A stretch of 64,000 bases of DNA from Foetidibacter luteolus. GTDB taxonomy: Bacteria > Bacteroidota > Bacteroidia > Chitinophagales > Chitinophagaceae. The notes below the pieces were generated by a model. The model had not been told where the DNA came from. It was given only the letters and a program-made list of their open reading frames with translations, and made no database searches. This document shows, piece after piece, positions 36,101 through 43,404 of the stretch; the stretch's first letter is position 1; each line of letters opens with the position of its first letter. Both the position numbers and the translations under genes were made by a program. The stretch covers positions 273,517 to 337,516 of the forward strand of contig NZ_VVIP01000043.1 in NCBI RefSeq assembly GCF_009650435.1. The letters are read 5' to 3'.

Positions 36101-36643
36101 GTAAGGGCAGCAGGCGATGCTTCCTTTGGCGATGGCAGGATCAATTATTTCCTGGGTGGTGTTGATGGATGGATAAGCCCCAAATTTATTAACGAAAACC
36201 AGCCAAAGAATACCAATTACGCGTTTCAGTCGCTGGCCATTAACATGCGTGGCTTTCACCAGAACATAGCCAACGGCAACAATGCCCTGGTTATCAACAG
36301 CGAATTGCGCTTACCCGTGTTTACCACCCTGCTTAACAGGCCGGTAAACAATGCATTCCTCCGTAATTTTCAACTGGTGCAGTTCTTAGACCTTGGTTCA
36401 GCATGGGAAGGTGCAATTACCAATATTGCCAGGCCAACACAAATATTCAGTACGGGCGATGGAAATAATCCTGTGCAAATGCGCTTGAGGGCAGGTGGCA
36501 TAGGGCCTTTTGCAGGTGGTTACGGTTTTGGCGCCAGGAGTACGCTACTGGGCTACTTCCTTAAGGTTGATGCCGCATGGCCCATGAGCGGTATATTCCG
36601 TGGCAAGCCCCTTTGGTATTTTGCCTTAGGCCTTGATTTTTAA
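33194..36643 (+). CDS. Fusion of gluzincin-like, TolB-like propeller and Omp85-like barrel domains
   Basis: A 1149-residue exported protein. After a signal peptide (about 1-26), residues 40-270 resemble the peptidase MA/gluzincin fold (NFNIYFNQGG, EYSLQRRANIVIYNTYDDY, REGIARILTDN), but no HExxH zinc motif is present. Residues about 290-560 look like a TolB-type beta-propeller (YAVVEFTKG, IIFASNRPGPN). A charged linker follows. From about 720 the sequence looks like a 16-strand Omp85/BamA-type barrel, with the conserved MRGF motif at about 1018-1021 and a terminal Phe (ALGLDF). It likely sits in the outer membrane; function unknown. A terminator follows. Confidence 0.85.
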   Translation: MKVKRLLTGPCFLFIAAIVPFIAHAQVNSVEFGKNRIQHKKFDWKNYQSPNFNIYFNQGGLELGKFIAQLAEDELPGIEEAIEYSLQRRANIVIYNTYDDYKSSNIGMGIDWQNAGGLTKLVNNKMVLYFDGNHSTLKRQIREGIARILTDNLLFGDDVGEFASNQALLDLPKWLTDGYVEYIAEPWSTQKDDDLKSAVLSGNYNTFYQFAFDKPILAGHAFWYYIAERYKPENVTYFLYLSRLYKNINTAAQRICKKKFKEVLAEFMDFQQQRYFADIKQRRNAPRGRLTIVEETKKSDFFRFTANPNPRNMSYAVVEFTKGVYRVNYIDNFSEKKVLLKYGVRTYTGDINPNYPLLAWDGKGSRLLVIYWKEGKIRMFVYDVIANIKRFQQEITGVDQILDAGFMLDANTILMSAVKNGHSDIYTYKINEDKFKQITNDVYDDLDPSLVAFPNRTGIIFASNRPGPNAAKGDTVLPSRYPFNIFLVDINNNSEVKQIAQLSNIKMGNARYPMQYNTNHFTFANDENGINNRWAGFFSTQRDGLDTLYYIGDEILRNPVDKELDSTLQAWQKPEPDSISYFQVFKDSTYTFPITNYQSSLLETKVAGNNGQVTEVRREGDYKFLYKLRVDSTTLRKRNVNARPTAYAKRVMQERKAATGEAIQVAPAQKPDEADADSTKPKQNVFQDEFEEERKTDTSAQMPGISPETQTPAKPSVLSKTSLFNYRLKFSADYVLAGITNNILVNRYQPYAGGSGPIQLNNGNDINWSFRVGVSDLFEDIKFIGGFRFGSSLSDKDFFFSFQNLRKRVDWGLTYYRSNIKNYFGFFGNPGDPNADPKSQYENMLYTSLYQFNVNLPFNEVKSLRFTGGLRRDRGVVRPYNIFNGQPDETGLTYKDSTASTVLTHLEYVHDNTINPTLNIWNGIRWKIYFDFNMALGSAATERFGGKNTYNVGFDARHYLKIYRNFIWAVRAAGDASFGDGRINYFLGGVDGWISPKFINENQPKNTNYAFQSLAINMRGFHQNIANGNNALVINSELRLPVFTTLLNRPVNNAFLRNFQLVQFLDLGSAWEGAITNIARPTQIFSTGDGNNPVQMRLRAGGIGPFAGGYGFGARSTLLGYFLKVDAAWPMSGIFRGKPLWYFALGLDF

Positions 36644-36670
36644 TATCACTACCTCATTTTTACCATAAAT

Positions 36671-36697
36671 AGCTCCGCTCCGGCGGGGCTTTTTATT
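36671..36697 (+). terminator. Terminator after the Omp85-like gene
   Basis: AGCTCCGC-TCCG-GCGGGGCT stem with one G-T pair, followed by TTTTATTT. Confidence 0.7.
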
Positions 36698-36848
36698 TGA
36701 AGGCGGGTTTTTTATGTTCATGAGAAGATGCGGCGCTTCCTGTTTACCCCAGGCAAAAAATTGTACAATGAACCCAGAGATTAAGTGTTTGCAGCCCAGC
36801 CCCAAAGTTTAGTCTTCATAAAAAGACTGCTGGATGATTAGCGGATAA

Positions 36849-37922
36849 TTACAATTTTTCCTGCAAACCATTTATAAACCTGTTGATATAGCTCGGGTAC
36901 GTCCACCGGTGGCCCAGCCGTACAATAACCAGGTTTTTGGAGGGGTCAACATACACCTGCTGGTTAAGTACGCCCTGCGCAAAATAAGTGCTGCCGGTGC
37001 GGGATAGCCACCACTGGTTTTTGTAGCGGTAGCCCTGTATGCTATCCCGGTTGGTGATAGAGTTTACCCATTGCGTGGGAATGAGCTGCCGCCCGTTCCA
37101 CCAGCCATTCTTCAGATATAGCACGCCCAGCTTGGCAAAATCCCTTGCGGTGGCATTAAGGCAGCAAAAAGCCCGCACTTCATCGCGGCCATCGGTATTC
37201 CACGTAGCATCGCTTTCCATACCCAATGGTTCCCATAGCTTTTGCCGCAGGTAATCTTCCGTTTTGCGGCCGGTGGCTTTTTCCAGTATAAACGATAGTA
37301 TTTGCGTATTCAGGCTCTGGTATTCAAAATCGCCGTTACCATTGTCAAGGCCGGTCTGCAGCATTTTTTTACGCATGTTGTTTTTAAAACCAAGCTGTAT
37401 AACATCGGATGTTGGGCTGTTGTAACGCTCTGTAAACTTAAGGTTGGTACGCATGTCCAGCACCTGCTGAATGGTAATGTGTGCATAGCCTGTATCGGTT
37501 TTCAATAAGTCTGGCAGGTAATTGGTAATGGGCTCAGCCGTGCTTTTTATATAGCCTTCACTAATGGCTATGGCTACCAGGGTGCCTACAAAAGATTTGG
37601 CTACGGAAAAAGAGGGCAGCTTGCTTAGCGTATCAAAACCATTAAAGTAACGCTCGTAAATAATACTGTCGTTGCGTATTACCAAAAAAGCGGCGGTTTG
37701 CGTACCGGCCAGGTTGCTGTCTAAAAAATTACCCAGGCCCGTATAGTTGCCGGCAGCAGGTTGTATAAAACGGTAGGGGCTGTCACTTTTGGGTATGGTT
37801 ACAGAGGCAAGTTTTTCATGGTCCTGCAGGTTGAACTTCCTGAACTTGTAGGCCCGTGCCAGGTAGCAGGAGCTGAACAGGCAAACAGCAAAAACAAGCA
37901 GCAGGCCATTTATCAGTTTCAT
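36849..37922 (-). CDS. Beta-lactamase-fold serine hydrolase, lipoprotein
   Basis: A 357-residue exported lipoprotein (lipobox LFSSC, Cys19). The class C/serine hydrolase fold is shown by SFSVAKS (catalytic Ser106 and Lys109, SxxK), EYQSLNTQILS (second motif) and RLGHRWTYPS in place of the KTG triad. It resembles EstB-like esterases and penicillin-binding-protein-related hydrolases, not a true resistance enzyme. The substrate is unknown. Confidence 0.9.
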   Translation of the reverse strand: MKLINGLLLVFAVCLFSSCYLARAYKFRKFNLQDHEKLASVTIPKSDSPYRFIQPAAGNYTGLGNFLDSNLAGTQTAAFLVIRNDSIIYERYFNGFDTLSKLPSFSVAKSFVGTLVAIAISEGYIKSTAEPITNYLPDLLKTDTGYAHITIQQVLDMRTNLKFTERYNSPTSDVIQLGFKNNMRKKMLQTGLDNGNGDFEYQSLNTQILSFILEKATGRKTEDYLRQKLWEPLGMESDATWNTDGRDEVRAFCCLNATARDFAKLGVLYLKNGWWNGRQLIPTQWVNSITNRDSIQGYRYKNQWWLSRTGSTYFAQGVLNQQVYVDPSKNLVIVRLGHRWTYPSYINRFINGLQEKL

Positions 37923-37984
37923 ACTATTAAGATAAAACCTTACCTATTGTCAACTTCGCCAGTTACTCTCTAATTTTTGTTAAA

Positions 37985-38422
37985 CTATTCATTACTGTTA
38001 AACATCTTTTTCATTTTGGCGGCCTGCCTTGCCGCCAGCAGGCCTTTTACCAGGTACACGATTATAATGAGTTTGATGATGCCACCGCTAATAAGCGCAG
38101 AGGGGTTTTCAATTACATCCACAGTAACCAGCAACACATAAAAAATAAGCGTGATTAATATAGCTGTAAAGGGGTAGCGTTTACATAACAAAGCCATGGC
38201 AAAGAAAAACACGGCAACCCCGCCAAAAACAAACCCCATCAAAAGCCTTCTTTCTGCGGCGGACAGGTAAATAACAACAACACCTGCCAACAGTTGTACC
38301 ACCGCCACAATGTAAATGGTATTTTCAGCAGACCTTATTTTTCTTTCATAGGCGGCAGTATCAAAAACGTCTTCCAGCAAATTTTTCTGCTGCCCTGTTT
38401 TCTGTGTTTCCTGCTGCTCCAT
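37985..38422 (-). CDS. Membrane protein of unknown function
   Basis: A 145-residue protein, cytosolic at the N-terminus (MEQQETQKTGQQKNLLEDVF), with four hydrophobic helices from about residue 35 to 130 and a basic C-terminal tail (ARQAAKMKKMF). No known family. ATG 38422 is preferred. The upstream extension of the frame runs into a REP-A copy. It lies just 62 bp upstream of the beta-lactamase-fold gene in the same direction. Confidence 0.78.
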   Translation of the reverse strand: MEQQETQKTGQQKNLLEDVFDTAAYERKIRSAENTIYIVAVVQLLAGVVVIYLSAAERRLLMGFVFGGVAVFFFAMALLCKRYPFTAILITLIFYVLLVTVDVIENPSALISGGIIKLIIIVYLVKGLLAARQAAKMKKMFNSNE

Positions 38423-38799
38423 AACCGTGTTTATAGTATTTAATATTACGATTTTTTTTATGGGCCCGGCAGAAGGTTTGTTATGGAATCGTTCCTTGCG
38501 TCGCACTCGTGTACAGCAAATCTATGTGGAGCAAAGCCCCGCACACCGCTGTCATGTATGCCGTAACAATCACGGTTTATCATCTCGACCTGTCCAATGT
38601 TGAATATGTAACCATACCGGATTATAAACCTCGCAAAAAAATAAATTTTAATTGGCATATTTAGCTTCTCGTGTTATATTGCCGTATATCCTAAACCATT
38701 ATCCTCCAGGCTTTTGTGAAGTTTACAAATGCTAAACTCATTATCGTTCCGGTTGTGAAAAACCAGCGGCTCATCAGCTAACTTTTTAATGCAAAATGT
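38423..38799. other. Gene-free interval with one REP-A copy
   Basis: Divergent promoter region of the 37985-38422 and 38800-39621 genes. It holds the REP-A copy at 38458-38510 and nothing else I can recognise. Confidence 0.6.
38458..38510 (+). repeat. REP-A type 2 copy (short)
   Basis: TTATGGGCCCGGCAGAAGG head and the core TTGCGTCGCA at 38496-38505, followed by CTCG. Confidence 0.75.
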
Positions 38800-39621
38800 A
38801 TGATAAACACCCCCGCATGCTACCTGGTAGCTATTATCCTATTGTTGGCTTCCTGTTCAAAGCAACAAGCTGCTTCGCCGGAGCCAGAGCCTCTGCCAAC
38901 TGAACAGTACGCATTACAGGCAAAAGCTGTTTCCATCGGCGATAACATTGGCGGCTTTTATGAAGCACTTCCGCCGGATTATGAAGGCAGCAACAAAAAT
39001 TTTCCGCTCCTGCTGTTTTTTCATGGCTCCGGTTCGCAGGGAAATGGTACCACAGAGCTGGATAAAATTCTTCGCTTTGCTTTACCCCAGCTTATTAAAG
39101 AGAAAAAGCTGCCGGTTTCTTTTACTGTTGATGGTTCGGCCCATTCATTTGTTATACTAATGCCGCAATTTAAAGCATGGCCCAAACCAAGCCAGGCAAA
39201 CGAATTGATAGATTATGCAGTGAACAATTACCGCATAGAGCCAGGCCGCATTTACCTGGTAGGAACAAGTATGGGTGGCGGGTTAGTGTGGGATTATAGC
39301 AGCCGCAGCGCCGATTGGGCTAAAAGAATTGCCGCCATTGTACCTGTTTGCGGCGCAGCAACCCCCGATGCGGACAAAGCCTCAGTTTTGGCCGAAAACC
39401 ATGTTCCGGTCTGGGCTTTTCATAATAAAGACGATCAAAATATACCGTTCCAGGACTCTCAAAATTTTATAAGCTGGATAAATGGATATAACCCCCTTAT
39501 ACCAGCCAGGTTTACCATTAGAGACAAGGGCGGTCACGACGCATGGACACTTGCCTGCAACCCGGGCTACAAGGAAAATGGGCTGAATATTTATGAGTGG
39601 ATGTTGACATTTAAAAGATAA
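38800..39621 (+). CDS. Alpha/beta-hydrolase (esterase) lipoprotein, paralogue of the 57607 protein
   Basis: A 273-residue exported lipoprotein (LLLASC, Cys19). The alpha/beta-hydrolase fold shows an oxyanion HGSGSQGNG (75-83), nucleophile GTSMGGG (Ser157), acid Asp near 211 (HNKDDQ) and base His246 (GGHDAW). The family is close to dienelactone hydrolase/PHB depolymerase-type esterases. The whole catalytic domain is homologous to residues 45-275 of the protein at 57607-60045 (FTVDG/FTVNG, GLNIYEWML in both). The substrate is likely a plant-type or polyester ester but is unknown. Confidence 0.9.
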   Translation: MINTPACYLVAIILLLASCSKQQAASPEPEPLPTEQYALQAKAVSIGDNIGGFYEALPPDYEGSNKNFPLLLFFHGSGSQGNGTTELDKILRFALPQLIKEKKLPVSFTVDGSAHSFVILMPQFKAWPKPSQANELIDYAVNNYRIEPGRIYLVGTSMGGGLVWDYSSRSADWAKRIAAIVPVCGAATPDADKASVLAENHVPVWAFHNKDDQNIPFQDSQNFISWINGYNPLIPARFTIRDKGGHDAWTLACNPGYKENGLNIYEWMLTFKR

Positions 39622-39686
39622 TGGTTTCATAGCTCTTATCATGGTACATGAAAGCTCAGCATAAAAAGCAACCGGCTATACCTTCG

Positions 39687-39842
39687 TGTGAGGGATTGAA
39701 GCGGTTACCCCGGTGAGGAACCGCAGCCGGGCCTTGTGCCGGAGTATGAGCACAACCAAGGAAAAGCAACTAAATGTTGCTTTGACGAAGGTTGCGAACG
39801 CAGTTCTGCCCGACCCCTTGCGATATCTTGGGGGCACCCCCC
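39687..39842 (-). repeat. REP-B long-form copy
   Basis: GTGAGGGATTGAAGCGGTTACCCC, the AAGCAACTAAATGTTGCTT hairpin, GACGAAGGTTGCGAACGCAG, then CCGACCCCTTGCGATATCTTGGGGGCACCCCCC. It lies between convergent genes. Confidence 0.82.
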
Positions 39843-39863
39843 TTAACCGAATTATTCAAGCAC

Positions 39864-39896
39864 AAAAAAGCCCCGTTTTGTACAGGGCTTTTTTTT
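39864..39896. terminator. Bidirectional terminator
   Basis: AAAAAAGCCCCGTTTTGTACAGGGCTTTTTTTT: an A-tract, stem and T-tract between convergent genes 38800 and 39914, so it can act on both. Confidence 0.85.
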
Positions 39897-39913
39897 AAAC
39901 AGATGTAGTAGAA

Positions 39914-40798
39914 TTACCAGTTACTTAATCTTATGCCAAAAGCATAAGGGTATTGCTTAAGCGCTTCTTTATGAAGGGGGTTGATGCTGTAGGTGCCATA
40001 CAACCGTACGGGGCCCAGGCCAAGCTCGCCAATGTAAGCAAAGCGCCAGGTGTTTAGGCCAATATTGCCTGATATTTTTTGTGTTCCCCGTTCGTCGCTG
40101 CTTTGTTTGTTGCGGCTGCTGTACATCCACCCGGCGCTAACACCAAAGCTAAAACTCAATCCTTTTCTTCTTCCGCCGGAGGGGTCTATGTTTACCATAA
40201 AAGGCACGGTTATATAATCCGCTGCCAGTTTGTTTTTTGAGAAGAGTACGGTATCCCGCCAGATGCTGGCCGGGCCTTTGGTGTAGCTGGTGGTTAATTG
40301 CTTTTCGTAAAAGAAATTGTACATGTTAATGCCAAGGCCATATTTAAGGTTTACCACATGGTCAACCACATTTAGCTTTTGCATAAACAGCCAGATGTTT
40401 ACATTCATGGAGCGTACACTTCTTAACGTAAAATCTTCTTTGGTAAAACCTGGCTGGTTACCGCTGGTAACCAGGTAATTTCCGGATAAGCCGCTGCCAT
40501 AGTTGGTCCTGTCATTCCAGTTGTTAAAGCCAAAATCGAAAATGAACCAATTGGTGCTGATGTTATCGCGGTACCTTCGTCTTTCCCCACCCGGTTTGCC
40601 TATCTGTATGTTGAAGGAGCTGTCTGTATCGCTGTTGTAATTGGTATCATCGTTCCTGCTCTTTTTCTTGTTTTTCTTTACGATGATAAAATTGCCTACC
40701 CTTATGGTATCCGGCTCATTCTTCTGCGTACTATCTGACTGGGCCAGGGTTGCGTGGGCAAAAAACATAGCTGCTGCAATAAGTAAAAGCTTGTTCAT
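39914..40798 (-). CDS. PorT-like outer-membrane beta-barrel protein
   Basis: A 294-residue exported protein (signal MNKLLLIAAAMFFAHATLAQ). It has a polar linker (about 40-70), then alternating amphipathic strands (NWFIFDFGFNNWNDRTNYGS, LNLKYGLGINMYN...) and a final strand ending IRLSNW. The length and strand pattern fit the small outer-membrane barrel (PorT-like, OMP_b-brl) group. It lies 17 bp downstream of the anti-sigma-like gene, so it may be part of the sigma operon. Function unknown. Confidence 0.82.
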   Translation of the reverse strand: MNKLLLIAAAMFFAHATLAQSDSTQKNEPDTIRVGNFIIVKKNKKKSRNDDTNYNSDTDSSFNIQIGKPGGERRRYRDNISTNWFIFDFGFNNWNDRTNYGSGLSGNYLVTSGNQPGFTKEDFTLRSVRSMNVNIWLFMQKLNVVDHVVNLKYGLGINMYNFFYEKQLTTSYTKGPASIWRDTVLFSKNKLAADYITVPFMVNIDPSGGRRKGLSFSFGVSAGWMYSSRNKQSSDERGTQKISGNIGLNTWRFAYIGELGLGPVRLYGTYSINPLHKEALKQYPYAFGIRLSNW

Positions 40799-40815
40799 GT
40801 AATTTGGTTTGATCG

Positions 40816-42021
40816 TTATTTGTTTTCCTTGTCTATTTCAAAACTGGCAATCTGCAGCTTGCCGTTATCAATGTCTTCTTCGTTTTTATTTCCAAACAGG
40901 CGGGATGCCTTTTTGAGTAAATTTTTTACTTTGGATTTATTCAGTTGCATGGAGCCTACATACACGGTTCTTTGCTCCGCATCTATATCGGTATCCAGTT
41001 CTTTGTAAGTAGTAGCAACTGGCGTTGCATTGTTACTGCCGGTTGTTTCTGTTGTAATGGAAGGTTTTACTGTTATGCTGCTCTCCCGGTTAAGGTTACC
41101 CACAATAATGGGTGCATCTTCGGGTTGCTTTACAACAGGTATAACCACAGCATCATTCGTTACCGGTTTTGCAGTTTCAACCCCGGCAATTTCTTCATCC
41201 GGTAGGGATACGGTATTGGCCGGTTGCCGTTGCTTACTGTTTTCTTGAGGCGTTTTAGTGTTAGCAGTTACAGGCGCCTGCTGCGCTTCCTTTCCGGGTT
41301 TTCTGTCTGTACCTGTTTGTTGTGCTGGCTGTGCTGATTGCTGCGCAACAGCAGGCTGTTCGTTTGCTTTTTGCTGTACCTGTGGCTGTGTACCGGTAGC
41401 TGGCTGTTGACTCTTATCAATGGTCACCAGGCCTTGCTCCTGGCTGCTTTCTTTTTCACCGGCATACCATACAACTGTGCCGGATATTGCCAGTACTAAT
41501 ACAGCGGCCGCGGCCAAACGCCACCAGCGCATAGCAATTATCCTTCTTTCCTTCTTGCGCCTGTAAAGAACGTCTTTTTGTTTAAACTCAACGGTTTCCG
41601 GTGGCAAGGTTGTTTGCTGCAGCAGTGTAAACTCCTGCTGCAACTGCGGGTGCTGCAATACAAATTTTTCTACATCTTTTCTTTCATCGGCAGATAGCTC
41701 ATTATCTATGTATAGCAAAAAGTATTCTTCGTAATTGGCCAGGTTAATATGGCTCTGTGTTATTTTATAAAGATTGGCTTTATTACCAAAGCCCAGCTTT
41801 TCATCTGGCAGCAGCCGGGCCTGCTGCAACAGCTCCAGCTCTGCCGCAAGGTCTGCGTTTTGCTGTACAAACCACTCCACTTCCATACGCTGATGGATGC
41901 TCAGTTCATCATCAACATACAGCAGAAAATACTCTTCGTAATTTTGCCTGTTTACTGCCACGGTTGTTTTTTTAGCAAATGGTAAATTATATTTTGCGGG
42001 CAAAAGCCCTGCCATTAACAC
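40816..42021 (-). CDS. Anti-sigma-factor-like membrane protein with a duplicated N-terminal domain
   Basis: A 401-residue protein, 18 bp downstream of the ECF sigma gene and therefore its likely regulator. Two copies of a 44-residue domain (28-71 and 97-140) each begin NYEEYFLLY(V/I)D(D/N)ELS and end LLQQ.. followed by Leu. This is a zinc-free anti-sigma N-terminal type helix bundle present twice. A basic stretch RRKKERR (154-160) and one membrane helix (about 168-187) follow. The rest is a long Gln/Ala/Thr-rich periplasmic tail with no recognised domain. Confidence 0.85.
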   Translation of the reverse strand: MLMAGLLPAKYNLPFAKKTTVAVNRQNYEEYFLLYVDDELSIHQRMEVEWFVQQNADLAAELELLQQARLLPDEKLGFGNKANLYKITQSHINLANYEEYFLLYIDNELSADERKDVEKFVLQHPQLQQEFTLLQQTTLPPETVEFKQKDVLYRRKKERRIIAMRWWRLAAAAVLVLAISGTVVWYAGEKESSQEQGLVTIDKSQQPATGTQPQVQQKANEQPAVAQQSAQPAQQTGTDRKPGKEAQQAPVTANTKTPQENSKQRQPANTVSLPDEEIAGVETAKPVTNDAVVIPVVKQPEDAPIIVGNLNRESSITVKPSITTETTGSNNATPVATTYKELDTDIDAEQRTVYVGSMQLNKSKVKNLLKKASRLFGNKNEEDIDNGKLQIASFEIDKENK

Positions 42022-42038
42022 CGGTAATTGTTTACAAC

Positions 42039-42524
42039 TTACATTACATTTTGCGGGCTTACCAGGTAGTTGCGCAGGATAATCCTTGCCCTGTGCAGGT
42101 AAACTTTAACCTGGCTGCTGTTTAAGCCTGTAATTTGCCCAATTTCATCGTAACTGTACCCTTCGTAATCTTTCAGCATAACAAGGCTTCGTTGTGTTTC
42201 GCTCAGCCTATTCAACGCTTCATGCAGGGTTTTCCTGGCGTTGTTCACCTGTGTTTGCTGAACTTTGGCTTCGTCGTTAAATTCTTCTTTCAAATGTATG
42301 CGTTTTACCTTTCTTATGTGGTCTATCATCTGGTTATAGGCCACTGTGAAAAGATAAGATTTGCATTTTGCCGGGTCTACCATTTCTATATTCCGCCAAA
42401 GCTTTTCGAAAGCCGTTTGAACAATATCCCGTGCGTCTTCCTCATGCCGCAGGTTTTTCACAATAAAGCGAAAAACATTGTCGGAGTAAAGGTTAACACA
42501 GTCGTTAAATTCTTTTTCTGTCAT
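42039..42524 (-). CDS. ECF-type RNA polymerase sigma factor
   Basis: A 161-residue sigma-70 family member of ECF size. Region 2 is DNVFRFIVKNLRHEEDARDIVQTAFEKLW (residues 13-41), with the -10-binding helix. Region 4 is LSETQRSLVMLKDYEGYSYDEIGQITGLNSSQVKVYLHRAR (residues 108-148), a helix-turn-helix for the -35 element. The partner anti-sigma-like gene follows after 18 bp. Bacteroidota ECF sigmas usually control envelope or surface genes; no target promoter is visible here. Confidence 0.95.
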   Translation of the reverse strand: MTEKEFNDCVNLYSDNVFRFIVKNLRHEEDARDIVQTAFEKLWRNIEMVDPAKCKSYLFTVAYNQMIDHIRKVKRIHLKEEFNDEAKVQQTQVNNARKTLHEALNRLSETQRSLVMLKDYEGYSYDEIGQITGLNSSQVKVYLHRARIILRNYLVSPQNVM

Positions 42525-42607
42525 AAACAGCGGAGATTGTTCAGTTATTGCCTTGCTGGTTGTTGTACGATGTTGTTTTAAAAAAGTTACAGGGTGCTGT
42601 AAAAAAG

Positions 42608-42820
42608 TTACCGTAAAGTGGTGTTAATGCGAAAGAAGCTTTCGTTAAACAGTGAACCGCCGCCGGGAGTGTTTGTGTTGGAATCCTTTTTTTGGCTGGC
42701 CTGTTGCTGGTTTTGGCTATGACGGCCACCTGCCTGGTTTTGCCGGGGAGACAATACCCATGCTGCCGAAAAAATCGCAGCTATCATTAAAAAAGGGATG
42801 ATGTTTCGTATGGGCTTCAC
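42608..42820 (-). CDS. Small exported protein of unknown function
   Basis: A 70-residue reading frame: basic start, one hydrophobic helix (about 8-25), then a Gln/Asn/Ser-rich tail (NQAGGRHSQNQQQASQKKDS). It lies 83 bp upstream of the sigma gene in the same direction and may be co-transcribed with it. Only composition and position support it; it could be non-coding. Confidence 0.5.
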   Translation of the reverse strand: MKPIRNIIPFLMIAAIFSAAWVLSPRQNQAGGRHSQNQQQASQKKDSNTNTPGGGSLFNESFFRINTTLR

Positions 42821-43404
42821 TGGTTATAGATTTGTTCTACGAAGATAATCGTATATTGGATATTCAACAATTTTTTCTTGCGGGTGCTTTTTATTTCACA
42901 TACCCTTAACTGAACGTAAAAACAGTTTGATTGTTACACCAATACGCCAGTATTTTTAAAATTTGACGCAAACACAACCCCACATAACTAATTGTTAGCC
43001 AGTAAGTGCCTGAGTAAGGGATAAGAAAACATTACGGATTATTTTTTGAACCGCAGCGTATAGGAGGAGCAGTTGAAGATTAGTTAAGAAGCATTTTCTG
43101 AGCCCGTTTCAAGTGCTAAAGTGCCGCACTCAACGTGTCATTGATTGCCGTATAGAACGGCAATGATTTACTATTGCCCATTCCAGCAACAGCACTAACT
43201 ACCCTGGCTGAAAAGCCGCCAAAAGAACAGAACGATGAACGTAATGCGACGCAACAGGCGATGCCATGAAATACCGTCGCTGGTAACCAAATACAGTTTT
43301 CAGTTCCTTAAAAAATAATCTAATACCGCTTAAAATTTTACAGCCACGCTTAATATCAAATCCGTAACATATTTTTACTTTTCCTATAACATTGAACATA
43401 ACAT
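42821..43404. other. Gene-free interval, divergent promoter region
   Basis: 584 bp between the 42608 small gene and the TPR/MORN gene. Apart from the REP-A copy at 43203-43275, it is AT-rich DNA with no recognised element. Confidence 0.6.
43203..43275 (-). repeat. REP-A type 1 copy
   Basis: The reverse strand reads ATGGCATCGCCTGTTGCGTCGCATTACGTTC...TCTGTTCTTTTGGCGGCTTTTCAGCCAGGG (core 43245-43254). It is similar to the copies at 1617 and 8434. Confidence 0.7.

Noticed and set aside
37039..37254. Small ORFs opposite the beta-lactamase-fold gene and elsewhere
   Set aside because: They are antisense shadows without start signals or conserved motifs.
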